DNA of 64,000 nucleotides from Rhizobiaceae bacterium (GTDB lineage: Bacteria; Pseudomonadota; Alphaproteobacteria; Rhizobiales; Rhizobiaceae), in contig JAILWO010000001.1 of NCBI GenBank assembly GCA_025698895.1, positions 1,213,001 through 1,277,000 on the forward strand. The letters are read 5' to 3'. The notes beneath the pieces were generated by a model, which saw only the letters and a program-made list of their open reading frames with translations, did no database searches and was not told the DNA's origin. Shown here piece after piece: positions 41,233 through 48,396 of this stretch; the first letter of the stretch is position 1; every line of letters begins with the position of its first letter. The position numbers and the translations under genes were made by a program.

Positions 41233-42423
41233 TCAGGTCTCGAGCAGGTTGCGCTCGGCCAGCCAGTCGCGTTGCAGACCGACCGCTTCGGCGAGCTGCT
41301 CCGGCTGGCCAGCATAATAATGCGTGGCGCCTTCGATAACCCTGAACGTCTTGTCCTTGCTGGCGGCCGCGCGAAAGATCATGCCGGTATGCGGCTGCGG
41401 TGCGGCATCGTCGGCTGAGTTCTCGATGGCGAGGAACGGAACCCCGATATGGTTCGCGCACGCCACCCCGTTGGCGCGACTGTCCTCGATCGACCATTGC
41501 GACAGCCACGAGCGCAGCGTCGAGAAGCGGCCCAGCGCTACCGGCCCGGTGTTCACCGTCTCGGGGTTGCCCAGATAGGACCAGCGCGGCTTGCGGTCGT
41601 TTGGATCGAGGGCCGGGTCGAGAAAGCGCGGGTCGGCGAAAGTACGGTGCGTGACGAAGCCACGCTCGATCTCGCCGGTCGCGCGCTTCTTCAGCATGTA
41701 GAGCGTTTCCACGACTCGGTTGCGGATGCGATCGATACGAGCCCGCTGCGCCGCGCGATAGGTGGCGATGAATTCGTCCGAATAGGGTGGCTGGTTGGGA
41801 TTGGCCGGGTCGTAGATGTCGAGTTCGCGATTGCGCGTGTCAGGATCGAGCTCGTCGGTCACCGACGGGTCGATGCTGTCGACGAGGAGCTGGGCGCGCG
41901 AGATATGCGCGGCCTGGAAGATCAGCGCGTCGGCAGGAATCAAGCCCGCGCCCTTGACGTCAACGGGATCTCCGGCTGGCGTGTCGGTGATGGTCGGGTT
42001 CTCCGCCTGCGATTGGTAGAACAGCGCCAGCGATCCGCCGCCGCTCCAGCCCACGATCACCACCTTCTCGTAGCCAAGCACCTCTTTGGCGTGCCGGACA
42101 TAGGCGCCGAGGTCAAGCAGCACCTTTTCCATGATCAGCGCGGCGTCGTTCTTGGCGTAGCGGCTGGCCGCGCAAAGCACATGCGCGCCGTGCTGGACCG
42201 CTGCCCGCGGCACCGGCAGTAGTTGTAATGTCGAGGTCGGATGCATGAATATCATCAGGGTCGACGATTTCCGACCCTTCGGCGTCATCAGGATGCCTTC
42301 CAGATTGACAGCCCCCTGGTTGCCGGAGAAACCATAGGTTTCCACGAAGGCGGAGGTCTCTCGGTACTGAATGTGCAGCCAGCTATACTCGACTTCCGCT
42401 AGAACTTTGCTGTTGGTCGACAT
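41233..42423 (-). CDS. Alpha/beta hydrolase
   Basis: This 396-residue protein starts MSTNSKVLAEVEYSWLHIQY. The nucleophile elbow is VIVGWSGGGSLAL with Ser, and a His lies in EGATHYYAGQPEQLAEAVG near the end. The N-terminal block (LEGILMTPKGRKSSTLMIFMHP) holds the oxyanion strand, and a long middle part is cap-like. It is 17 nt upstream of the TfdB-like monooxygenase, whose start it precedes. It could hydrolyse an ester or a ring-cleavage product. The precise family is not recognised. It is divergent from the MarR gene. Confidence 0.82.
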   Translation of the reverse strand: MSTNSKVLAEVEYSWLHIQYRETSAFVETYGFSGNQGAVNLEGILMTPKGRKSSTLMIFMHPTSTLQLLPVPRAAVQHGAHVLCAASRYAKNDAALIMEKVLLDLGAYVRHAKEVLGYEKVVIVGWSGGGSLALFYQSQAENPTITDTPAGDPVDVKGAGLIPADALIFQAAHISRAQLLVDSIDPSVTDELDPDTRNRELDIYDPANPNQPPYSDEFIATYRAAQRARIDRIRNRVVETLYMLKKRATGEIERGFVTHRTFADPRFLDPALDPNDRKPRWSYLGNPETVNTGPVALGRFSTLRSWLSQWSIEDSRANGVACANHIGVPFLAIENSADDAAPQPHTGMIFRAAASKDKTFRVIEGATHYYAGQPEQLAEAVGLQRDWLAERNLLET

Positions 42424-42549
42424 TCGAACCCTCCGAGATTCCGTCGCGAGGAAGAGCGTCCTCGCAGGGAGCTTTTGCGCTGTTTGTGCGGCGCGGCCGG
42501 CATGCGGTGAGCCTGCGCCGGCTGGCTACGAGGCTTTAGTCGCAAAGGC

Positions 42550-42569
42550 TGTCCCCTTGCCGTGTTACA
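42550..42569. promoter_or_regulatory. Island operator copy 10
   Basis: TGTCCCCTTGCCGTGTTACA lies between the divergent alpha/beta hydrolase (126 nt) and MarR (124 nt) starts. On the minus strand it reads TGTAACACGGCAAGGGGACA, close to copy 2. The longer spacing to both genes differs from most copies. Confidence 0.5.
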
Positions 42570-42693
42570 GCGGCGCGCGAGGTGGTGGTCCAAATTCGAT
42601 AAAGTGAGAGAGGGATTGCGGTGTGAAGCTTACGGTTGCATCGACCGCAGGATTCGGCCCGAATGCGACATGAGCCGAGCAGGGGAATCTTGA

Positions 42694-43290
42694 ATGGCAA
42701 GGCAGAGGAAATCGGAACTCGACAGTCTCGCCGAGGAGCAGTTGCGTCGCCACCGTCTGCCCGAAGGCCTGTTCACGCCCGAAGACTCCATCGCTCACGC
42801 TTTCACCGTCGTGGTCAATCGCGTCAGCCTAATGCTGGAAAATATGTATCGCGACCGCTACGGGCTCACCGTCGTCGGCTGGCGCCTGCTGGCGATCATC
42901 CACAACCATTCGCCGCTGTCGGCCAAGGGACTCGCCGAATACAGCGCCATGGACCAAGTCAGCATCAGCCGCGCCCTCGACCAGCTTGTGAGCAAGCGGC
43001 TCGTCTCGCGTCGCATCGACCCGGCGGATCGCCGTCGTGTCGTTCTGCGGCCGACCAAGACTGGCCAGTCAGTCTACAATGACATCGTGCCGTTGTCCTA
43101 CGCGGCGGATCGCGCGCTGCTGTCGTCCCTATCCGAAAGTGAGGCCCGCGCCGCGCGCGAAATGATGAGAAAGCTCGTCGAGCGGTCGGCCGAGATCATG
43201 TCGGAGGACCAGGACTGGATTTCCGTGCTGGCCCGTTTTGGATACGGCGCGACGGGTGAGCGGCGCCTACCAGGCGAGGCCGCGGAATAG
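42694..43290 (+). CDS. MarR-family transcriptional regulator
   Basis: This 198-residue protein starts MARQRKSELDSLAEEQLRRH. The winged helix is YGLTVVGWRLLAII, LSAKGLAEYSAMDQVSISRALDQL, VSRRIDPADRRRVVLRPT, with RRID-ADRRR as the wing. AFTVVVNRVSLMLENMYRD and the C-terminal helices form the dimer interface. MarR proteins usually sense phenolic or lipophilic acids. It is divergent from the hydrolase-monooxygenase operon, with operator copy 10 between. It is a possible repressor of that operon or of the whole island (inference). The start is the only M near a weak GGGGAATCTTGA site. Confidence 0.9.
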   Translation: MARQRKSELDSLAEEQLRRHRLPEGLFTPEDSIAHAFTVVVNRVSLMLENMYRDRYGLTVVGWRLLAIIHNHSPLSAKGLAEYSAMDQVSISRALDQLVSKRLVSRRIDPADRRRVVLRPTKTGQSVYNDIVPLSYAADRALLSSLSESEARAAREMMRKLVERSAEIMSEDQDWISVLARFGYGATGERRLPGEAAE

Positions 43291-43314
43291 CTGTGCCGCT
43301 GACGGCGGTCGCAA

Positions 43315-43334
43315 GGTCACCGAGAGGGGGGACA
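43315..43334 (+). promoter_or_regulatory. Island operator copy 11
   Basis: GGTCACCGAGAGGGGGGACA lies 115 nt before the VOC gene start. It is followed directly by a small hairpin, CATACC-CTTC-GGTATG (43333-43348). Confidence 0.45.
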
Positions 43335-43449
43335 TACCCTTCGGTATGGCGCGCCCTAGTCTGTGGCAAAGACGGGGAGGCTGGATCCAGCGCCTGATCG
43401 GCCCGTTGCGGCGATCGCCCCGGAAACTGTAGCAAGGAGATTAATTCTA

Positions 43450-44070
43450 ATGTCGGAAACACTTGAAGCGCCGAAGGCGGCCATGCACGCCAATCCCGGC
43501 CTCACGCCGACCATGCTGAACCATGCCGCTTGGGTCACGCACGATGTTGAGGCGACCCACGATTTCTACACGCGCATCATGGGCATGGATCTCGCCAGCA
43601 CCGTGATCGATGACAAGGTGCCATCCACGGGCGACGACTTCCCGTATTTTCACATCTTCTTCAAGATGAAGGACGGTTCCACCTTCGCATTCTTCGAGGC
43701 GCCCGGCCTTCCCGCGCCGTCGAAGTCCACCCACCCCGCATACGACATCTTCAATCACATTGCGCTGGAAGTGTCATCGCGCGAGGACGTAATGAAGTGG
43801 TATGACTGGCTGACCCTCAATGGCCTCGACGTCGTCGGTCCGACGGACCACAAAGGGATGATCCTGTCGATCTACTTCCATGATCCAAATGGTGTGCGGC
43901 TGGAGATCACCACGCCGCTCGATGAGAACTGGAACAATCACACCGAAAGCGCCCAGCGCGACTTCGCCTTGTGGATCGGTGCCAAGGAGAAAGCCAAGCG
44001 TGAGGGCCGCGATATTACCCAGGCCATGATCGAATTGGCCCGCGAAACACGCGAGCGCTACGGAGACTGA
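43450..44070 (+). CDS. VOC-family (glyoxalase/dioxygenase fold) protein
   Basis: This 206-residue protein starts MSETLEAPKAAMHANPGLTP; AAGGAG lies upstream. It contains a VOC beta-alpha-beta-beta-beta repeat: LNHAAWVTHDVEATHDFYTRIM, FHIFFKMKDGSTFAFFE, FNHIALEVSSREDVMKWYDWL and YFHDPNGVRLEITTPL. His in NHAAW, His in FNHIAL and Glu in RLEIT are candidate metal ligands, as in extradiol dioxygenases or glyoxalases. A short C-terminal helix rich in Lys and Arg follows. It is the only VOC protein in the window. Ring-cleavage, fosfomycin-resistance-like or isomerase roles are all possible. Confidence 0.82.
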   Translation: MSETLEAPKAAMHANPGLTPTMLNHAAWVTHDVEATHDFYTRIMGMDLASTVIDDKVPSTGDDFPYFHIFFKMKDGSTFAFFEAPGLPAPSKSTHPAYDIFNHIALEVSSREDVMKWYDWLTLNGLDVVGPTDHKGMILSIYFHDPNGVRLEITTPLDENWNNHTESAQRDFALWIGAKEKAKREGRDITQAMIELARETRERYGD

Positions 44071-44182
44071 TCGCCTCCAGCCGTCGGTCGTCGCTATGCG
44101 CTGGTCCGGGGCCGGCGCATTGTCTCGCGATGCCGCCGTTCGTCATGGTCGGCCGCCTCGCTCTTTCTTGGGAGATTAAGGA

Positions 44183-44995
44183 TTGGCTGAAGACTGGCTC
44201 GGGATCGAGGGGCGCGTGGCGGTCATTACCGGCGCCGGCGGCGGCATAGGCCGCGCCATCGCGCGGACTTTGGCGCAGGCTGGGTGCCGGATCGCGGTGC
44301 TCGACCGCGATGGCGTCACCGCGCGCGAGACGGTCGGACTGATCGAGGAAGCCGGCGGCAAGGCGATGGTCGTCGAGGCCGACATTTCCGATCTCGCCAG
44401 CGTCGTCAAGGCGGCGGATGCCGTCGAAGCCGGACTTGGCCCGGCCGCCATCCTAGTCAACAACGCCGCATTGCTGAGGAACGGTCCGCTCGCGGACCTG
44501 TCGCTCGACGACTGGAACGCAGTCGTCACCGTCAACCTGACCGGCTTCTTCATCTGCTCGCAGGTCTTCGGCGGGCGCATGATGGAACGCGGCGGCGGCA
44601 GCATCATACACGTCTCGTCCATGTCCGGCACCTATCCGCAGCCGACCAGCGGCGCCTACAGCGTGTCGAAGGCCGGCGTGATGATGCTGGCGAAGAATCT
44701 TGCCCTGGAATGGGGGCCGAAGGGTGTCCGCTCCAATGTCGTCAGCCCGGCGATGGTGCTCACCCCCATGTCGGAGGTGATCTACCGCGACTCGGAGATC
44801 AAGGCGAAGCGGGAAGGCGTCATACCGATGCGCCGCATCGGCATCCCGGACGACATCGCCGACGCCATCTGCTTTCTGGCCAGCGACCGTGCCAGCTACA
44901 TCAGCGGGCAGGAGATCCTGGTCGATGGCGGCTGGAGTTCGGCGCTGCTGGCCATGGTGCCACGCCCGGGTTTCGATTCTCCCGGCAAAACCTGA
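44183..44995 (+). CDS. SDR-family oxidoreductase
   Basis: This 270-residue SDR starts with TTG (AEDWLGIEGRVAVITGAG); GGGAG lies 8-9 nt upstream and an in-frame TAA sits at 44177, so no earlier start exists. It has the Rossmann motif TGAGGGIG, LVNNAALLRNG (NNAA for NNAG), Ser in HVSSMSGTYPQ, Tyr/Lys in YSVSKAGV and the ending ISGQEILVDGGWSS. It is upstream of an NTF2-like gene by 25 nt. The substrate is unknown. Confidence 0.88.
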   Translation: MAEDWLGIEGRVAVITGAGGGIGRAIARTLAQAGCRIAVLDRDGVTARETVGLIEEAGGKAMVVEADISDLASVVKAADAVEAGLGPAAILVNNAALLRNGPLADLSLDDWNAVVTVNLTGFFICSQVFGGRMMERGGGSIIHVSSMSGTYPQPTSGAYSVSKAGVMMLAKNLALEWGPKGVRSNVVSPAMVLTPMSEVIYRDSEIKAKREGVIPMRRIGIPDDIADAICFLASDRASYISGQEILVDGGWSSALLAMVPRPGFDSPGKT

Positions 44996-45020
44996 ACGTC
45001 GAAACCCGGAGGACCTCGCA

Positions 45021-45530
45021 ATGCCCCGTCCGAAATCGAAAAGGTCACTTGAGGAACGCCTCGACTATATCGAGGACTATATCGAGATCATGCAGTTGAT
45101 CTGCGCCTATGGTCCCGCCGCCGACGCGACCCATTGGGAGCTCATCAAGGAGATCTGGGCCGAGGACAGCGTCTATGAGATCGGCGGGCTCGGCGTGTTC
45201 GAGGGCCATGACGGGCTTCAGAATGCCTTCTTCGGCGAGTTTCACCAGGGCCTGATGGAATCCGGTTCCGGCCACGTCTCGTCCATGCCGCATCTCGTCA
45301 TCGACGGCGACCGCGCCGTCGCCACCCATCACGGCACACTCTACAAGCAGATCGATGGCAAGTTCCCCGTCATCAGGCTGATCGCCTCGCGCTGGGAGCT
45401 GGAGCGGCGCGAGAAGGGGTGGATCGTCACCCGCCGCACCAATGAAGTGCTGCAGGAGAACGCCCGCGCGCGCGAATTGCTGGCGCGTGTCAAGGAAGGT
45501 CCGGCCCCCGCCCGGCAGGCGGCGGAGTAA
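45021..45530 (+). CDS. SnoaL/NTF2-like protein
   Basis: This 169-residue protein starts MPRPKSKRSLEERLDYIEDY; GGAGGACC lies upstream. It has EIMQLICAYGPAADATHWELIKEIWAEDSVYEIGG, VFEGHDGLQNAFFGEFHQG, HVSSMPHLVIDGDRAVATHH and IASRWELERREKGWIVTRRTNEVL, the NTF2-like cone fold (SnoaL_4) read in split form. The acidic N-terminal helix resembles that of the protein at 27329. It is paired with the SDR upstream, as the gene at 10984 is with its SDR. The substrate is unknown; the pairing suggests a dehydration or isomerisation after oxidation. Confidence 0.8.
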   Translation: MPRPKSKRSLEERLDYIEDYIEIMQLICAYGPAADATHWELIKEIWAEDSVYEIGGLGVFEGHDGLQNAFFGEFHQGLMESGSGHVSSMPHLVIDGDRAVATHHGTLYKQIDGKFPVIRLIASRWELERREKGWIVTRRTNEVLQENARARELLARVKEGPAPARQAAE

Positions 45531-45577
45531 GACCCGGGCCGCGGAGTGGCGCGGCTCCCTTAGGACGCCAGCGCTCC

Positions 45578-46288
45578 TTATGACACCAGCGTATGCCGGG
45601 CCAGTCCTTCGAACGGATAGGCCACGCCCTGGCGCTCGTTGCGCCCATACTCGGTCTTGAACGCCGCGCTCTTGCGATAGGCCCGCTCCACCGCGGGCCG
45701 CGCCGAGATCGCATCGTGCCAGCGCGCCAGAGCGGGGCGCTCGCTTGGCGCGAAATCGAGATAGCGCACCCAGGGAATGCAGGCGATGTCCGCGATCGAA
45801 TAGGCGCCGGCCAGAAACTCCGCCTCGGCCAGCCGCCTGTTCATCACGTCCCAAATGGCATTGAGCATGCGCCGGTAGCGGCGCCGGGGATAGGTGAAGT
45901 CGGTACCGGGCTCAAGCCGGTCGGCGAAGCGCTCGAAATGCCAGAACTGGCCACCGATCGGCCCCAGATTGGCGACCTGCCAGTTGAGCCACTGCATCAC
46001 CTCGATCCGCTCGCGCGGCGCGGTGGGCAAAAGCCGGCCGGCCTTGGCGGCGAGATATTCCATGATCGCGCCCGATTCGAAGACCGTCAGCGGCGCCCCG
46101 CCGTCGCCGGGCCGGTCGTCGCGGATCACCGGCACCTTGGCCGTCGGCGACCCGGCGAGTTTGGCGGGGTCGAACTGCTCGCCCTTGCTCAGGTCGACGA
46201 AGCGCAGCACATGGTCGAGCCCCATTTCCTCCAGCGCGATCATCACCTTCAGCACGTTCGGGCTGGACGAGTAGTAGAGCTCGATCAT
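45578..46288 (-). CDS. Glutathione S-transferase
   Basis: This 236-residue protein starts MIELYYSSSPNVLKVMIALE. The N-terminal thioredoxin-like domain has SSSPNVLKVMIALEEMG (Ser cluster near the glutathione thiol), PVIRDDRPG (cis-Pro) and VFESGAIMEYLA for gamma-glutamyl binding. The helical C-terminal domain has NWQVANLGPIGGQFWHF and ADIACIPWVRYL. It resembles YghU/YfcG-type GSTs. The start overlaps the NIPSNAP stop by 4 nt. It may conjugate or reduce electrophilic intermediates such as epoxides; this is inference. Confidence 0.88.
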   Translation of the reverse strand: MIELYYSSSPNVLKVMIALEEMGLDHVLRFVDLSKGEQFDPAKLAGSPTAKVPVIRDDRPGDGGAPLTVFESGAIMEYLAAKAGRLLPTAPRERIEVMQWLNWQVANLGPIGGQFWHFERFADRLEPGTDFTYPRRRYRRMLNAIWDVMNRRLAEAEFLAGAYSIADIACIPWVRYLDFAPSERPALARWHDAISARPAVERAYRKSAAFKTEYGRNERQGVAYPFEGLARHTLVS

Positions 46289-46992
46289 CTCGGGCTGGTG
46301 CGCAGCGACGCATAGGGTAGCGCATAGGGCGCCGGATCGGCGACGATGGTCTCGGCGCTGCCGAGCAATGTCGCGCCCAGCGTGTCGCGCTGTTTCTGAT
46401 AGGCGGCGCGCATCGCACCGTCGCTCTCGAAGGCGCGGCCTCCTGCCAGCCACGTCGCCGCGTCCGGCCAGGCGACGATGCTGACGATCGCCGGCAGGCC
46501 CGGGCCGCTGACGAGGTCGCAAATGCCGATCACATGCGCGCCTGCCGCTTCGAGGCGCGGGATGTAGGTCGAGCCGAGGAAGTCGGCAACGGCCGGGTTC
46601 TGGCCGATCGCGATCTTCTGGACTGTAATCTGGTGCACGCCGCCGAGGCGCCGGCGGCTGTCGCCCTCTTCCTGCCGGAAGGCGGGATTGGGCCTCATGT
46701 AGAAGAGGTGGTTTTCCTGCACCATTTCGCTGCCGGCATTGGTGGCCGCGCGCACTTGCGGCCATTCGGGATCGGCGTAGAAGGCGCCCCACGCCTTTTC
46801 GCGCTCAGCGAAATCGCGCCACTCCATGATGTAGCAGAACATGGGCGTGCGCGGTCCGGCCAGGGCCGCCCAGCGCCCCGCGACCTCCACGCCGTGCTTT
46901 TCGAGCAGGGGCGGCGTGTGATCGCGCATCCGTGCGTGATTGTCGTCGAGCCGGCCGCGGTCGATCAGATACTGCCGCATTTCGTAGAGCAT
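46285..46992 (-). CDS. NIPSNAP-family protein
   Basis: This 235-residue protein starts MLYEMRQYLIDRGRLDDNHA; GGAGGAAAGGCGG lies upstream. It has two NIPSNAP repeats: LYEMRQYLIDRG...CYIMEWRDFAEREKAWGAFYADPEW and GGVHQITVQKIAIGQNP...VSIVAWPDAATWL. It is related to the pair at 11446 and 12210. It is cotranslated with a GST gene and shares a divergent operator region with an MFS gene. A longer frame to 47079 runs into the operators. Function is unknown. Confidence 0.83.
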   Translation of the reverse strand: MLYEMRQYLIDRGRLDDNHARMRDHTPPLLEKHGVEVAGRWAALAGPRTPMFCYIMEWRDFAEREKAWGAFYADPEWPQVRAATNAGSEMVQENHLFYMRPNPAFRQEEGDSRRRLGGVHQITVQKIAIGQNPAVADFLGSTYIPRLEAAGAHVIGICDLVSGPGLPAIVSIVAWPDAATWLAGGRAFESDGAMRAAYQKQRDTLGATLLGSAETIVADPAPYALPYASLRTSPR

Positions 46993-47049
46993 GGTCCGCC
47001 TTTCCTCCGGTGCTTGCGCGCCAGTCAACCCGCCGCGGGCCGCCGGGTC

Positions 47050-47068
47050 TGTCCCCGCCAGCGGTACA
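47050..47068 (-). promoter_or_regulatory. Island operator copy 12
   Basis: TGTCCCCGCCAGCGGTACA, with GTC immediately on its left, lies 57 nt before the NIPSNAP start at 46992. On the minus strand the GGGGACAGAC end faces that gene. Confidence 0.55.
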
Positions 47069-47069
47069 G

Positions 47070-47089
47070 GGTCACTCACCCGAGGGACA
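47070..47089 (+). promoter_or_regulatory. Island operator copy 13
   Basis: GGTCACTCACCCGAGGGACA, followed by GAC, lies 65 nt before the MFS start at 47155. It is 1 nt from copy 12 but faces the other way, so each divergent gene has its own correctly oriented copy. Confidence 0.5.
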
Positions 47090-47154
47090 GACCCGCTGCA
47101 TCCACGGGTCTCTAGCGGTTAGCCACCGGGGAAAGTCAGGGAAAGACGACGAGC

Positions 47155-48396
47155 ATGGCGGGTAGTTCGCGGGACATTATGGATCAGCCTGCCGCCGCAG
47201 AGGCCGGACGCTACAGCTACGGCCGGCCGATCCTCTTTCTGGCGCTGGCGTCCTTCGCCGCCGCCGCGACCACCCGCATCATGGACGCCATCCTGCCGCA
47301 GCTTGTTTTGGAGTTCGACGTCTCGATCGGTTCCGTCTCCTTCGTGGCGACCGGCTACGCGCTGGCCTATGGAGGCTTCCAGCTCGTCTTCGGCCCGCTC
47401 GGCGACCGCTACGGCAAGTATCGCGTCATCCTGTTCGCATGCGTCGGCTCGGCCCTGGCAACGCTCGCCTGTGCGTTTGCGGCGACGCTGACGGGCATCG
47501 CCGCCGCGCGCGTCCTCTCGGGCGTCATGGCCGCCGCGATCGTGCCGCTCGCCATCGCCTGGATCGGCGACGTCGTGCCAAATGCCCACCGCCAGGCCAT
47601 GCTGGCCCGCTTCATGTCGAGCCAGATCATGGGCCTGCTCACCGGCCAAATCAGCGGCGGAGTTCTCGGCGAGTATTTCGGCTGGCGTTCGGCCTTCGTC
47701 TTCATCGGCTCGATCTACCTGTTCGCAGTCGTCGGCATGACCGTTGAGTTGATCCGCAATCCGCTCACCTCGGCGCGGGCGGGCGGCGCGGGCGGCGGCA
47801 TCTGGAGGACGCTGGACGTCTTCGGCCGTCTGCTGCGGCGCCCGGTTGTGCGCTTCGTCTTGGCCATGGTGACGATCGAGGCCTTCGCCATGTTTGGCGC
47901 CTTCACCTATGTCGGCGCAAGCCTCAACCTGCGCTACGGTTTCAATTTCGCCACCATCGGCCTCTATCTGGGGCTCTATTGCGTCGGTGGCCTGTTCTAC
48001 GTCACCCAGTCGCGGCGGCTGATCGCCTGGCTCGGGCCGGCGCGACTTTCCTTCTGGGGTACGGTCCTGGTCGCGGTCGCCTATGTCGCGCTCGCCTTCG
48101 CGCCCGGCCACCTCGCCTATCCGCCGGCGATCGTGGTGATGGGGGTCGGCTTCTACATGCTGCACAACACGCTGCAGACTATGGCCACGCAGATGGCCCC
48201 CGATGCGCGCGGGTCGGCCGTCGCCATCTTCGCCACCTGCTATTTCCTGTCGCAGTCCGTCGGCGTCTATATCGCCGGTCAGGTGATCGACGGGCATGGT
48301 CCCGGCCCGGTCTTCCTGACCGCGGGCGCTTTGCTGCTTTGTCTCGGCTTCATCCTGCTGGCGCGCATGCCCGAGGAACTCGCCCGCTCGGGTTAG
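47155..48396 (+). CDS. MFS transporter
   Basis: This 413-residue membrane protein starts MAGSSRDIMDQPAAAEAGRY; MDQP at 47179 is an alternative start. It has about 12 transmembrane segments, with GPLGDRYGKYRVI between helices 2 and 3 (the MFS signature) and VLSGVMAAAIVPLAIAWIGD in helix 4-5. The short central loop around RAGGAGGGIWRTLD separates the halves. It resembles drug/acid efflux families more than sugar importers. The stop abuts the convergent DctM stop with no spacer. Export of an intermediate is possible. Confidence 0.88.
   Translation: MAGSSRDIMDQPAAAEAGRYSYGRPILFLALASFAAAATTRIMDAILPQLVLEFDVSIGSVSFVATGYALAYGGFQLVFGPLGDRYGKYRVILFACVGSALATLACAFAATLTGIAAARVLSGVMAAAIVPLAIAWIGDVVPNAHRQAMLARFMSSQIMGLLTGQISGGVLGEYFGWRSAFVFIGSIYLFAVVGMTVELIRNPLTSARAGGAGGGIWRTLDVFGRLLRRPVVRFVLAMVTIEAFAMFGAFTYVGASLNLRYGFNFATIGLYLGLYCVGGLFYVTQSRRLIAWLGPARLSFWGTVLVAVAYVALAFAPGHLAYPPAIVVMGVGFYMLHNTLQTMATQMAPDARGSAVAIFATCYFLSQSVGVYIAGQVIDGHGPGPVFLTAGALLLCLGFILLARMPEELARSG

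Noticed and set aside
39914-41317. 467-codon open frame on the plus strand
   Set aside because: Antisense shadow of the TfdB-like monooxygenase; no domain and no ribosome binding site.
47119-48297. 392-codon open frame on the minus strand
   Set aside because: Highly charged repetitive composition, antisense to the MFS gene with its transmembrane pattern.
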